Part shown: positions 1 to 7,546 of the stretch, piece by piece
Numbering within the stretch: the first letter of the stretch is position 1
Layout of the letters: the number at the start of each line of letters is the position of its first letter
Source of the DNA: Lachnospiraceae bacterium
Lineage (GTDB): Bacteria > Bacillota_A > Clostridia > Lachnospirales > Lachnospiraceae
NCBI GenBank assembly: GCA_017632755.1
Contig: JAGBQU010000268.1
Coordinates: 1-7,546, forward strand
Direction: 5' to 3'
DNA: 7,546 bases
Translations under genes and position numbers: made by a program
The notes under the pieces: generated by a model
The model's input: the letters and a program-made list of their open reading frames with translations, nothing else
Told to the model about the DNA's origin: nothing
The model's database searches: none

Positions 1-697
1 ACTCCACCGTGTATTTTTCCATACCGCAGATCGGATAGTTTTCCTGCTGACGAGCCATAATCAGACCGTCCATCGCATTTCGCAGGAACTCGCTCTCCTC
101 GTCTTCCAGCATCTTTTTCTTCTCCTGATAATCCGGCTCCTCAGGGTCAAGCTGCTCTGCCATACCGCGTACCAGCCAGCCCGCTTTCAGGCAGATAAAT
201 GCCTTCTCACTGTCCTTGCTGTGCCGGACAATGGCCGTTGCCAAAGCCAGCTTATAACGGACAAGTGCCTCCTCATAGGTGTAGATCTCCCCGTTTTCTT
301 CTACCCCTCGAAACGTATATGTGATGCTTTCCTTGATCTGTTTGGACTGTTTATCGGTGATATATGCAAAATATCGTCCGATTGCAGCATATCCACAGTG
401 TGTACAAAGAATCACATCGTATTTGAGCGGATCGATATGTTCATAACGCGGGCGCAGATCCAGATCCGTATCCATCAACCGGAATTTATTGCTTCTGACG
501 ACCTTTTGCTTGAAATTCTTTCCGCATGCCGGGCAAGTGAGCGTTTTTTCAAACAAAAGCTCCGCCTCCAGAGAGACCGCATCCCGCACCGGCTCTGCTT
601 TTGTTGTATCCGAAAAGACTTGCTCTTTTTTCTCAAACACATCCGTTTTTTCTAAATTACCCAATCCAAGTTGTTCCAGTCCAGATAAAAGTCCCAT
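1..697 (-). CDS. DUF2225 family protein, putative zinc-binding (3' end outside window)
   Basis: This gene starts with ATG at 697-695 and runs off the left edge after 232 codons, so the C-terminus is missing. A GGGGGGAG ribosome binding site (702-709) sits 4 nt upstream and supports the start. The N-terminus (about residues 1-45) is acidic and low in similarity to anything I know. It is followed by CPACG with Cys55 and Cys58, a basic stretch, the segment DLRPRYEHIDPLKYDV, and CTHCGYAA with Cys98 and Cys101. Two CxxC knuckles about 40 residues apart suggest a zinc ribbon. The knuckle arrangement with the RPRYE..DPLKYDV and HCGYAA segments is what I recall for DUF2225, a Firmicutes family of unknown function. 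The following region (about residues 105-232) is helical and charged, possibly TPR-like. It lies 18 nt downstream of glnS on the same strand, so co-transcription is likely. No catalytic residues are recognisable and I assign no function. Confidence 0.85.
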   Translation of the reverse strand, partial: MGLLSGLEQLGLGNLEKTDVFEKKEQVFSDTTKAEPVRDAVSLEAELLFEKTLTCPACGKNFKQKVVRSNKFRLMDTDLDLRPRYEHIDPLKYDVILCTHCGYAAIGRYFAYITDKQSKQIKESITYTFRGVEENGEIYTYEEALVRYKLALATAIVRHSKDSEKAFICLKAGWLVRGMAEQLDPEEPDYQEKKKMLEDEESEFLRNAMDGLIMARQQENYPICGMEKYTVE

Positions 698-715
698 GGT
701 ACTCCCCCCGTGTTT

Positions 716-2413
716 TTATTTTGGCAGTTTGAAAGAGCTCTTGAGTGAAACAATACGGTTAAACACCAGATGATCCTGCGCAGAATCCCTGCTGTCGACA
801 CAGAAGAAACCGTTTCTTACAAACTGGAAGCTCTCACACGGCTTTGCATCCTTCAGTGCCGGTTCCAGCATACAGTCCTTGCAGACCGTGAGTGAATTGG
901 GATTCAGATTCAGACTGCCATCCTCCTTGTTGTAGACACCCTTTTCCTCATCCACAATGTTTTCATATAACCGCACCTCGGCCTTGACCGCCTCAGCGGC
1001 AGGCACCCAGTGGATCGTTCCTTTGACTTTTCTCTCATTAAATCCGCTGCCGGCCTTTGTCGCCGGATCATAGGTGCAGTGTACCTCTGTGACTCTGCCG
1101 TCCGCATCCTTGATAAAGCTCTCGCATTTTACAAAATAGGCGTGCATCAGACGCACTTCATTGCCCGGGAACAACCGGAAATACTTTTTGGGCGGCTCCT
1201 CCATAAAGTCCTCACGCTCGATGTAGAGTTCCCTCGAAAACGGGATCTGATGACTTCCAAGCTCGGGATTCTCCATGTTGTTGGCTGCCTCGAGCATTTC
1301 GGTCTGTCCTTCGGGATAGTTGTCGATGACAAGCTTGATCGGATCGAGCACTGCCATCATTCTCGGTTTTTTGAGTTTCAGATCCTCCCTGACGCAATAC
1401 TCCAGCATCGCATAGTCCACGGAAGAATTGGCCTTGGACACCCCGCAAAGCTCCACAAAGAGCTTGAGCGATTCCGGTGTGAATCCACGGCGGCGAAGGG
1501 CTGCTATGGATACGAGACGCGGATCGTCCCAACCGTCCACAATGCCTTCCTCCACCAGCTTTTTGATATAACGCTTACCCGTCACCACATTGGTCAGATA
1601 CAGCTTTGCAAACTCAATCTGCCTGGGCGGATTCGGATACTCAAGCTCTCTCACCACCCAGTCATACAGCGGTCTGTGATCCTCGAACTCCAAGGTACAG
1701 ATGGAGTGCGTGATACCCTCGATCGCATCCTCGATCGGGTGGGCAAAATCATACATCGGATAGATACACCATTTATCCCCGGTATTGTGATGCGTCATAT
1801 GAGCTACACGATAAATAACGGGATCCCTCATATTGATATTCGGGGAATTCATATCTATCCTTGCGCGGAGCACCTTTTCTCCGTCGCGGTATTTTCCGTT
1901 TTTCATATCCTCAAACAGGGCAAGATTCTCCTCCACGCTCCTGTCCGAATACGGATCCTGTTTTCCCGGTTCGGTGAGCGTTCCCCTATATTCTCTGATC
2001 TCGTCTGCAGACAGATCCGAGACATAAGCCTTCCCTTTGCGGATCAGCTTTACAGCCGCCTCATACATCTGATCAAAATAATCGGATGCAAAGAAAAGAC
2101 GATCTTCCCAGTCAGCGCCAAGCCATTTGATGTCCTCTTTGATTGACTCGACAAACTCCATCTTTTCCTTCGTCGGATTGGTGTCATCGAAACGCATATT
2201 GAACTTGCCGCCATACTGCTTGGCAAGCCCATAGTTGAGCAGAATGCTCTTGGCATGCCCGATATGCAGATATCCGTTCGGTTCCGGCGGAAATCTCGTA
2301 TGAACGTTGTCATAGACCCCCTCTGCCAGATCCTTATCTATCTCCTGTTCGATAAAGTTTCTGGAGACAACCGCCTTTTCCTCTGTTGCCTCAACTTCCA
2401 TTTCTTTTCCCAT
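716..2413 (-). CDS. glnS: glutaminyl-tRNA synthetase (GlnRS)
   Basis: This cytoplasmic class Ic synthetase charges tRNA-Gln with glutamine using ATP. The product is 565 residues, close to the usual bacterial GlnRS length of about 550. The Rossmann catalytic core opens with [16 protein letters not shown], giving the HIGH motif at residues 50-53, followed by [10 protein letters not shown] (about 74-83). The second ATP signature, KMSKS, appears as VTGKR (277-281), keeping Lys280 but with Gly where E. coli GlnRS has Ser (VMSKR). GWDDPRL (294-300) and the adjacent [11 protein letters not shown] are typical of GlnRS rather than bacterial GluRS. The C-terminal two-barrel anticodon-binding region spans about 345-565. 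The ATG at 2413 is supported by GAGGTG (2419-2424) 5 nt upstream; the stop is TAA. It begins 28 nt after the GGDEF-EAL gene. Many Firmicutes lack glnS, so possession points to Lachnospiraceae-like Clostridia, where the gene is thought to have been acquired. Confidence 0.97.
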   Translation of the reverse strand: MGKEMEVEATEEKAVVSRNFIEQEIDKDLAEGVYDNVHTRFPPEPNGYLHIGHAKSILLNYGLAKQYGGKFNMRFDDTNPTKEKMEFVESIKEDIKWLGADWEDRLFFASDYFDQMYEAAVKLIRKGKAYVSDLSADEIREYRGTLTEPGKQDPYSDRSVEENLALFEDMKNGKYRDGEKVLRARIDMNSPNINMRDPVIYRVAHMTHHNTGDKWCIYPMYDFAHPIEDAIEGITHSICTLEFEDHRPLYDWVVRELEYPNPPRQIEFAKLYLTNVVTGKRYIKKLVEEGIVDGWDDPRLVSIAALRRRGFTPESLKLFVELCGVSKANSSVDYAMLEYCVREDLKLKKPRMMAVLDPIKLVIDNYPEGQTEMLEAANNMENPELGSHQIPFSRELYIEREDFMEEPPKKYFRLFPGNEVRLMHAYFVKCESFIKDADGRVTEVHCTYDPATKAGSGFNERKVKGTIHWVPAAEAVKAEVRLYENIVDEEKGVYNKEDGSLNLNPNSLTVCKDCMLEPALKDAKPCESFQFVRNGFFCVDSRDSAQDHLVFNRIVSLKSSFKLPK

Positions 2414-2418
2414 ATCTT

Positions 2419-2424
2419 CACCTC
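2419..2424 (-). promoter_or_regulatory. ribosome binding site of glnS
   Basis: GAGGTG lies 5 nt before the glnS ATG, in the 28-nt gap after the GGDEF-EAL stop codon. It fixes the start at 2413 rather than the next in-frame Met at residue 5. I see no convincing separate promoter in this gap. Confidence 0.75.
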
Positions 2425-2441
2425 AATCATTTATTATCGTA

Positions 2442-4565
2442 TCACTTTGCAATCACATACTTCCGTTCAAAATCCTTAAACGGCATCGGTTTATCAAAAT
2501 AATATCCCTGGATCAACTGCACGCGCATTCCTTCCAGCACTTCAAACTGACTCTTTGTCTCGATTCCCTCCACACAGACATTGACCCCGATGGCATCCGC
2601 AAGTTCTCCAACCATGCGGATAAAGGATCTGGAATAGGTATCCTCCGCCAGATCACGCACAAAGTTCTGATCCACCTTGATAACGTCCAATGGGATCTCC
2701 CGGATGTGGTTTAGCGAAGAATAGCCTGTACCGAAATCATCCAGCGCGATCCGTACGCCAAGTGCACGGATCCGGTTGAGAATGTCCTTCATGCGCTCCA
2801 TATCATTGATCGCAAGGCTTTCCGTCACCTCCAATGTCAGATTGTGCGGATTTAACCCCGTCTCGTCCAGAGCCTGCTGTACACTCTCGACGATATCCGT
2901 CTGCAAGAGCTGTACCACGGAAAGGTTCACATTGACCTTATAATCTCTTTTGCCCAGATCGTTCCACCTCTTGCAGGCAGCACAGGCACTTCTCATCACA
3001 TGATTTCCGATCGGATTGATCAGTCCAAGGTATTCGGCCAGAGGAATGAAATCCGACGGTGGGATAAAGCCAAGCGTTGATGAATTCCAGCGGATCAGTG
3101 CCTCTGCGCCTGTACATCTGGGCTTATCCGTGACATCTACGATAGGCTGATAGTAGACCTCAAATTCCTCATAGCCGGTGCATGTCGCATCACGCATATT
3201 TTTTTCCATATCAAGACGTTTGTTGGATTCGCGGCTGAGGTCATCAGAGTAATGTGCCAGACGATTCTTGCCTGATTTTTTGGCCTCATACATGGCGATG
3301 TCTGCCTTTTTGATCAAATCCTGTACGCTCTCTCCTTCACCCGGAAATTCCACAACACCCATGCTCATCGTGCAGTAGTAATCTGCATCCTTTAAAAACC
3401 ATGGCTTTGAAAAGATATGCTTGATCTCTCTTATGATGCGGTCATACTGTGCATACCCCGAGGAAGGGATGATAATGACAAATTCATCTCCACCGATGCG
3501 ATAACAATAATCCTCGATCCCGGATACTCTCTTTAAGCTGCTGGAGATCGCCTTTAGCAACACATCTCCGTACTGGTGTCCCAGACCGTCATTGATATGT
3601 TTAAAGTCATCCAGATCCAGATACAGCAGTGCACCCGTTGCGCCTTTGACCTTAGCGCGGTCGATCTCTCCGGCCAGATCCCGTTCAAAGCACATACGGT
3701 TGTACAACCCGGTAAGGAAATCCGTGTATGCCTGCTGTTCGATCTTTCTTTGATAGATCTTTTTATCGGTAATATCAAACATGGCGCAGAGGGAAACCTC
3801 TCTGCCGTCCACCCAGGTGATCTTGTGAACAAGCAGATCGTACCAGCGGTTTCGATCCGCATAATTGATCTCAAAATACCCCTCTCTTCCAAGGCTGTCC
3901 GCGGAATTTAATACTTCTTCCATCGTCCCTTCCTTGAGTTCGCGCTCAAATTCCTGTCGCAGGACTTTGTTGGCAAACAGGAGCTGATTCGTGTCAATAT
4001 CCTTGACATAGATCGCACTGCCCACATTGTCCAGGATCGCCTGCAGACTGGCATAAGAGCTGGCGAGTGAATATTTCTGGATCCTCTTTGTCAGAATGCT
4101 CTGCATCACTTTCGTCACGTCATTGACAAAGTGGATGTCACTCAGACTCCACATGCGCTCATGCCTGCATTCATTCAGGCACCAGTACATGACCACATTT
4201 CCATTTGCAAACAAAGGCATGGCGATAAACGCACGGTCAAAGACCTGTTCAAGGAACGCCTTCGCCTCCTTGCTGATGATCGTATCTTTTGATATAAAGA
4301 CCGGCTTATCTCCCTTGATGACGGGCGGTCTCTCGATTCCCTTTGTATGATCAAAAATGGAGACAATGCCTTCTCCCAGCCACTCTCCGATCACATCCAC
4401 GGTCTTGCCGTCCGGCGAGATCTGCAGAAGCTGTGTGCTACTGATATCCAGATATTTTCCGACAACCTCCAGCATCCGAATGCAGACCGCTTCGAAAGGT
4501 CTGTCACTCTCAAGAAGCTGCACGGTCTGTGTCAAAGCCTCCGCGCGCTTTAAATTCTTCTCCAT
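2442..4565 (-). CDS. GAF/PAS-GGDEF-EAL cyclic-di-GMP signalling protein
   Basis: The 707-residue product has no transmembrane segment or signal peptide, so it should be cytosolic. Residues about 8-160 resemble a GAF-type sensor, and 175-270 a PAS domain ending in the usual DITDKK exit. The GGDEF cyclase domain (about 278-440) has DFLTGLYNR, the metal-binding LDLDDFK segment (Asp317) and intact GGDEF at 358-362. The inhibitory I-site is absent: the RxxD position reads GIED (349-352). The EAL phosphodiesterase domain (about 450-700) keeps what catalysis needs: EAL (488-490), Asn547, Glu579, DDFGTGYSS from Asp609-Asp610, Lys630, Glu666 and Gln686. By family knowledge GGDEF makes cyclic di-GMP from GTP and EAL cleaves it to pGpG; which activity dominates cannot be read from sequence. 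The start at 4565 follows the upstream TAG by 12 nt, in the same frame and with no clear ribosome binding site, so this may be the C-terminal part of a longer protein. The stop is TGA. Confidence 0.93.
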   Translation of the reverse strand: MEKNLKRAEALTQTVQLLESDRPFEAVCIRMLEVVGKYLDISSTQLLQISPDGKTVDVIGEWLGEGIVSIFDHTKGIERPPVIKGDKPVFISKDTIISKEAKAFLEQVFDRAFIAMPLFANGNVVMYWCLNECRHERMWSLSDIHFVNDVTKVMQSILTKRIQKYSLASSYASLQAILDNVGSAIYVKDIDTNQLLFANKVLRQEFERELKEGTMEEVLNSADSLGREGYFEINYADRNRWYDLLVHKITWVDGREVSLCAMFDITDKKIYQRKIEQQAYTDFLTGLYNRMCFERDLAGEIDRAKVKGATGALLYLDLDDFKHINDGLGHQYGDVLLKAISSSLKRVSGIEDYCYRIGGDEFVIIIPSSGYAQYDRIIREIKHIFSKPWFLKDADYYCTMSMGVVEFPGEGESVQDLIKKADIAMYEAKKSGKNRLAHYSDDLSRESNKRLDMEKNMRDATCTGYEEFEVYYQPIVDVTDKPRCTGAEALIRWNSSTLGFIPPSDFIPLAEYLGLINPIGNHVMRSACAACKRWNDLGKRDYKVNVNLSVVQLLQTDIVESVQQALDETGLNPHNLTLEVTESLAINDMERMKDILNRIRALGVRIALDDFGTGYSSLNHIREIPLDVIKVDQNFVRDLAEDTYSRSFIRMVGELADAIGVNVCVEGIETKSQFEVLEGMRVQLIQGYYFDKPMPFKDFERKYVIAK

Positions 4566-4580
4566 CTCGGTAGCAGACTA
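4566..4580 (-). other. in-frame TAG junction between sensor gene and GGDEF-EAL gene
   Basis: On the minus strand the sensor gene ends ACC CGA TAG, followed by TCT GCT ACC GAG and the ATG of the GGDEF-EAL gene. Both open frames have the same phase (lowest codon coordinate divisible by three), so changing the TAG to a sense codon would give one continuous product of about 873 residues. The 12 nt before the ATG (tctgctaccgag) hold no GGAGG-like element, unlike glnS, guaB and the permease, which have strong sites. The protein on both sides is charged and helical, as expected of a linker between sensor domains. Confidence 0.8.
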
Positions 4581-5063
4581 TCGGGTCTTGCGGAACTTCT
4601 CTCTGGCATGTACAAGCTGATATCTGTCATTGATCAATTGTCCGAACAATACGCGGAGCAGATCAATGCACTCCTCGACGGTCTCCTCCGTCGTTTTGGA
4701 ACTTATATCCTGCAATGCGTTGCTACATTTGTCATATGCATCTTCCCTGAGCACATAGCACACCAGCCAGCACAAAACAGCCTTCCCCTCCAGCTTGTAG
4801 GAAACAGCCCCGACCTTGAAATTACCATACCTGGTATCATCAATGATCTGGTCTTCCAGACTGCTCTCACTGACACGCTCAAACAGATAATAAAGCTGAT
4901 CCTCATCCAGAACCGCTTCGATCTTGGGAATATCCTGCTCACAGCCGGACATCTCCGTGATCCTTTTCCCCGTGCCATCCAGGCAACATGCAAAAAAATT
5001 ACCCAGAGCACACCACCGGTCCTGCACTGTTTTCAATTCACTTACTTCAAACAAATCCTGCAT
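4578..5063 (-). CDS. small sensor-like protein, possibly degenerate PocR-type domain
   Basis: The 161-residue product is soluble with no signal peptide. The N-terminus (MQDLFEVSELKTVQDRW) followed by FFACCLDGTGKRITE resembles the start of PocR-type ligand-sensing domains, which often begin L..LQ..F....G......D..G.P.T. A later strand pattern, FKVGAVSYKLEGKAVLCWLVCYV (about 83-105), resembles the second half of the same fold. The cysteine cluster usual in PocR domains is mostly not evident, so this is a tentative fold-level call. The C-terminus (about 112-161) is a long charged helix ending HAREKFRKTR, typical of a signalling linker. I chose ATG at 5063: AGGG (5071-5074) lies 7 nt from it but only 1 nt from the in-frame GTG at 5069, which would add two residues. 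The stop is TAG, and the same frame continues into the GGDEF-EAL gene 12 nt on. It probably supplies the input domain for that protein, either as a separate partner or as its original N-terminus. Confidence 0.75.
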   Translation of the reverse strand: MQDLFEVSELKTVQDRWCALGNFFACCLDGTGKRITEMSGCEQDIPKIEAVLDEDQLYYLFERVSESSLEDQIIDDTRYGNFKVGAVSYKLEGKAVLCWLVCYVLREDAYDKCSNALQDISSKTTEETVEECIDLLRVLFGQLINDRYQLVHAREKFRKTR

Positions 5064-5070
5064 AGTCACA

Positions 5071-5074
5071 CCCT
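5071..5074 (-). promoter_or_regulatory. ribosome binding site deciding the sensor gene start
   Basis: The sequence reads CAGGGTGTGACTATG. AGGG is 7 nt from ATG (5063-5061), a good distance, but only 1 nt from GTG (5069-5067). This favours the ATG start. The site is a weak four-base match. Confidence 0.45.
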
Positions 5075-5089
5075 GTTTTCTTTCACAGT

Positions 5090-5113
5090 TCCCCTTCCTG
5101 ACACAAGAGGGGA
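5090..5113 (-). other. possible intercistronic hairpin
   Basis: TCCCCT (5108-5113 on the minus strand) can pair with AGGGGA (5090-5095) across a 12-nt loop, and CTT/AGG within the loop may extend the stem past a bulged A. It lies in the 56-nt gap between the permease stop and the sensor gene ATG. The transcript continues CTGTGAAAG with no U-run, so it is not a standard intrinsic terminator. It could be an RNA stability or processing element, or chance. Confidence 0.3.
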
Positions 5114-5119
5114 TCCCGC

Positions 5120-5884
5120 TCAGTACTCTCTTTTGTAATACACAGCCACACCGACCGCACAGGTCAGAATGGTGTAAAGCAGACTCATCACTATGATCTG
5201 CGGCAGATTAATGGTGTAAAAATACGGCAGTTCATTAAACCGCGGTGTCAAAAGCACATGTTCCCTGATCCAGATAAGCGGACGGATCTCAAAGGGCTGT
5301 GCAGCAAACAACATGACAACCCTCGGAAGTGCCACCACAAAGCAGATAAAGGAGCTGTACGCGAGCCTCTTTTTGGGGCATATATAAAATAGCATGTGCG
5401 AGATCGAGACGCCTGTGATCCAGAGCGGCACCGCGTAAAGACCCTTTAAGAGGAAATCTCCGATCACCCAAAGCTCGATCGAGTGATCCGAAAACATAAA
5501 CAGATAGGTGACACCCACAAACGCTACGCTTCCAATGACAAAAAGACCTGCGGCAACAAACAGTTCCGCAAAGAACTGGCCGAAGTACAGGTGTGCTCTC
5601 TTTAGTCCGATCGTCACCTTTGTCCGGATCCTCGGATTCGGACATTCCTTGCCAAAGATGATCTGTGCGATCAAGATCGTACTGTAATAGGGAATGACAT
5701 AGCACCATTCCGCAAACAGCAACAGATTATACCCATATGAGCCGTCGTTGATACCGTAAATGGAACGAAACGCCAGCATCGAAACATTCGCCATGATGCT
5801 AAGCGCAACAATGGAAAGGGTATACCAGCCGATACCCTTTCCCTCGACAGCATTTCGCATCTGATCCGTAATATAATATCTCAT
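5120..5884 (-). CDS. ABC-2-like integral membrane protein (permease subunit, no ATPase nearby)
   Basis: The 254-residue protein has about six hydrophobic helices (roughly 19-38, 54-77, 103-131, 140-166, 173-195 and 227-248), with a short cytosolic N-terminus and a basic C-terminus (YYKREY). Between helices 2 and 3 it has the stretch IIFGKECPNPRIRTKVTIGLKRAHLYFGQ. This matches the pattern of ABC-2 permeases, where helix 2 is followed by FG.E..NGTIRN.L..G.SR..IY. That places it with ABC exporters of the ABC-2 type by topology and this loop; I cannot name a substrate. ABC-2 permeases need a partner ATPase, and none with Walker A, Walker B and LSGGQ motifs lies in the window, so the partner is elsewhere or absent. 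The ATG at 5884 is preceded by AAGGAAGG (5888-5895), which overlaps the guaB stop codon, so translation is tightly linked to guaB. The stop is TGA. Confidence 0.75.
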   Translation of the reverse strand: MRYYITDQMRNAVEGKGIGWYTLSIVALSIMANVSMLAFRSIYGINDGSYGYNLLLFAEWCYVIPYYSTILIAQIIFGKECPNPRIRTKVTIGLKRAHLYFGQFFAELFVAAGLFVIGSVAFVGVTYLFMFSDHSIELWVIGDFLLKGLYAVPLWITGVSISHMLFYICPKKRLAYSSFICFVVALPRVVMLFAAQPFEIRPLIWIREHVLLTPRFNELPYFYTINLPQIIVMSLLYTILTCAVGVAVYYKREY

Positions 5885-5887
5885 GAT

Positions 5888-5893
5888 CCTTCC

Positions 5894-5895
<2 letters not shown>
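5888..5895 (-). promoter_or_regulatory. ribosome binding site of the membrane protein, overlapping the guaB stop
   Basis: The sequence TAAGGAAGGATCATG contains the guaB TAA stop, the site AAGGAAGG starting inside that stop, and the next ATG 3 nt later. A ribosome finishing guaB would cover this site, which points to one mRNA and possible translational coupling. Confidence 0.8.
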
Positions 5896-7351
<1,456 letters not shown>

Positions 7352-7355
7352 TTAT

Positions 7356-7360
7356 CCTCC
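7356..7360 (-). promoter_or_regulatory. ribosome binding site of guaB
   Basis: A perfect GGAGG lies 7 nt before the guaB ATG and is preceded by an A-rich leader containing a run of eight A (7367-7374). This suggests an accessible, efficiently translated start. Confidence 0.85.
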
Positions 7361-7401
7361 ATTTTCTTTTTTTTATGTGATTTTCCAGAAGTATTTTGCA
7401 C

Positions 7402-7430
7402 AGTTTATCAGATTCTCGCTAATCTGTAAA
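7402..7430 (-). promoter_or_regulatory. candidate sigma-A promoter of guaB
   Basis: On the minus strand, TTTACA (7430-7425, 5 of 6 matches to the -35 consensus) is followed by 17 nt and then TAAACT (7407-7402, 4 of 6 matches to the -10). TGA directly before the -10 gives an extended -10 (TGn). The start of transcription would be near 7395, leaving a leader of about 46 nt before the guaB ATG. The -35 lies inside the last codons of the preceding gene. No terminator separates that gene from guaB, so readthrough from upstream may add to this promoter. Confidence 0.6.
7409..7426. repeat. 18-bp inverted repeat in the guaB promoter spacer, possible operator
   Basis: CAGATT, six bases (CTCGCT), then AATCTG forms a perfect 6+6 bp dyad. 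It covers the spacer between the candidate -35 and -10 and the edge of the -35. Placement there is what a repressor operator would show, but the same repeat also spans the stop codon of the upstream gene and could simply form an RNA hairpin. No U-run follows, so it is not an intrinsic terminator. Confidence 0.4.
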
Positions 7431-7546
7431 TACCTTTCTCGGCGATATATTGCGGAAGCACCCCAGCACTTCCTGCGTGCCGTCAATATGCACTTTGGCA
7501 AACTCGTTTCCGTTCTCATAGATAAAGCAGTAATCGGTCTGCGCAT
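7419..7546 (-). CDS. C-terminal end of an unrecognised protein (5' end outside window)
   Basis: The last 41 codons of a minus-strand gene enter from the right edge and end at TAG (7421-7419). The visible peptide begins AQTDYCFIYENGNEF, continues AKVHIDGTQEVLGCF and ends RNISPRKVFTD. It looks like alternating short strands of a soluble protein (FIYENG, AKVHIDG, EVLGCF). I do not recognise the family and assign no function. Support for coding is the open frame to the window edge, ordinary codon use and the promoter placed just past its stop. It is co-directional with guaB, and the stop-to-ATG distance is about 70 nt. Confidence 0.6.
   Translation of the reverse strand, partial: AQTDYCFIYENGNEFAKVHIDGTQEVLGCFRNISPRKVFTD

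Noticed and set aside
1010..2146. 378-codon open frame on the plus strand
   Set aside because: It lies wholly antisense to glnS, whose protein motifs and ribosome binding site are unmistakable. The plus-strand product resembles no family I know and has no good ribosome binding site; it follows from codon bias in glnS.
2414..2470. Separate promoter for glnS
   Set aside because: GATAAT just upstream of glnS resembles a -10, but no acceptable -35 lies 16-18 nt before it and there is no extended -10 TGn.
4578..4580. TAG as a pyrrolysine or reassigned codon
   Set aside because: Another TAG (7419-7421) appears to end the upstream partial gene, no suppressor tRNA or Pyl gene is present, and the codon sits in a variable linker rather than an active site. 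Readthrough remains possible but reassignment is not supported.
4608..5138. 176-codon plus-strand open frame opposite the sensor gene
   Set aside because: The minus-strand frame has a start with a ribosome binding site, fits the co-directional gene layout and continues in frame into GGDEF-EAL. The plus-strand frame extends across the intergenic gap into the permease gene and has no such support.
7360..7362. Alternative ATG overlapping the guaB ribosome binding site
   Set aside because: It is in a different frame from guaB and lacks its own ribosome binding site at a proper distance.

Overview
The window looks like chromosomal core sequence from a Gram-positive Clostridia-type bacterium, most likely a member of the Lachnospiraceae. 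This rests on moderate GC content, strong GGAGG-like ribosome binding sites, Clostridia-style GuaB and DUF2225 proteins, and a GlnRS. Most Firmicutes make Gln-tRNA through the GatCAB route instead, but gut Clostridia often carry glnS. The taxonomic call is from recall of family sequences, not a search.

Every gene I can support lies on the minus strand, so transcription runs from high to low coordinates. In that order: the 3' end of an unrecognised gene (7419-7546); a promoter-like element with an 18-bp inverted repeat in its spacer (about 7402-7430); guaB, IMP dehydrogenase (5894-7348); an ABC-2-like six-helix membrane protein (5120-5884); a small sensor-like protein (4578-5063); a GAF/PAS-GGDEF-EAL cyclic-di-GMP protein (2442-4565); glnS (716-2413); and a DUF2225 putative zinc protein running off the left edge (1-697). 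Spacers between complete genes are only 9 to about 56 nt. I see no intrinsic terminator, so guaB through DUF2225 could be one transcript. There is no gene-free stretch over 300 bases, and no tRNA, rRNA, CRISPR array, insertion sequence or phage gene.

The most interesting feature is the junction between the small sensor gene and the GGDEF-EAL gene. The two reading frames are the same frame, separated only by one TAG codon and four sense codons, and the second gene has no recognisable Shine-Dalgarno sequence. Together they read like one sensor, signalling-helix, GAF, PAS, GGDEF, EAL protein broken by a single amber codon. That could be a real split with coupled translation, programmed readthrough, a recent nonsense mutation or a sequencing error.

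Functionally, guaB feeds GMP/GTP synthesis and GTP is the substrate of GGDEF cyclases, so the grouping makes metabolic sense, but nothing in the sequence proves a regulatory link. The rest is ordinary housekeeping content.
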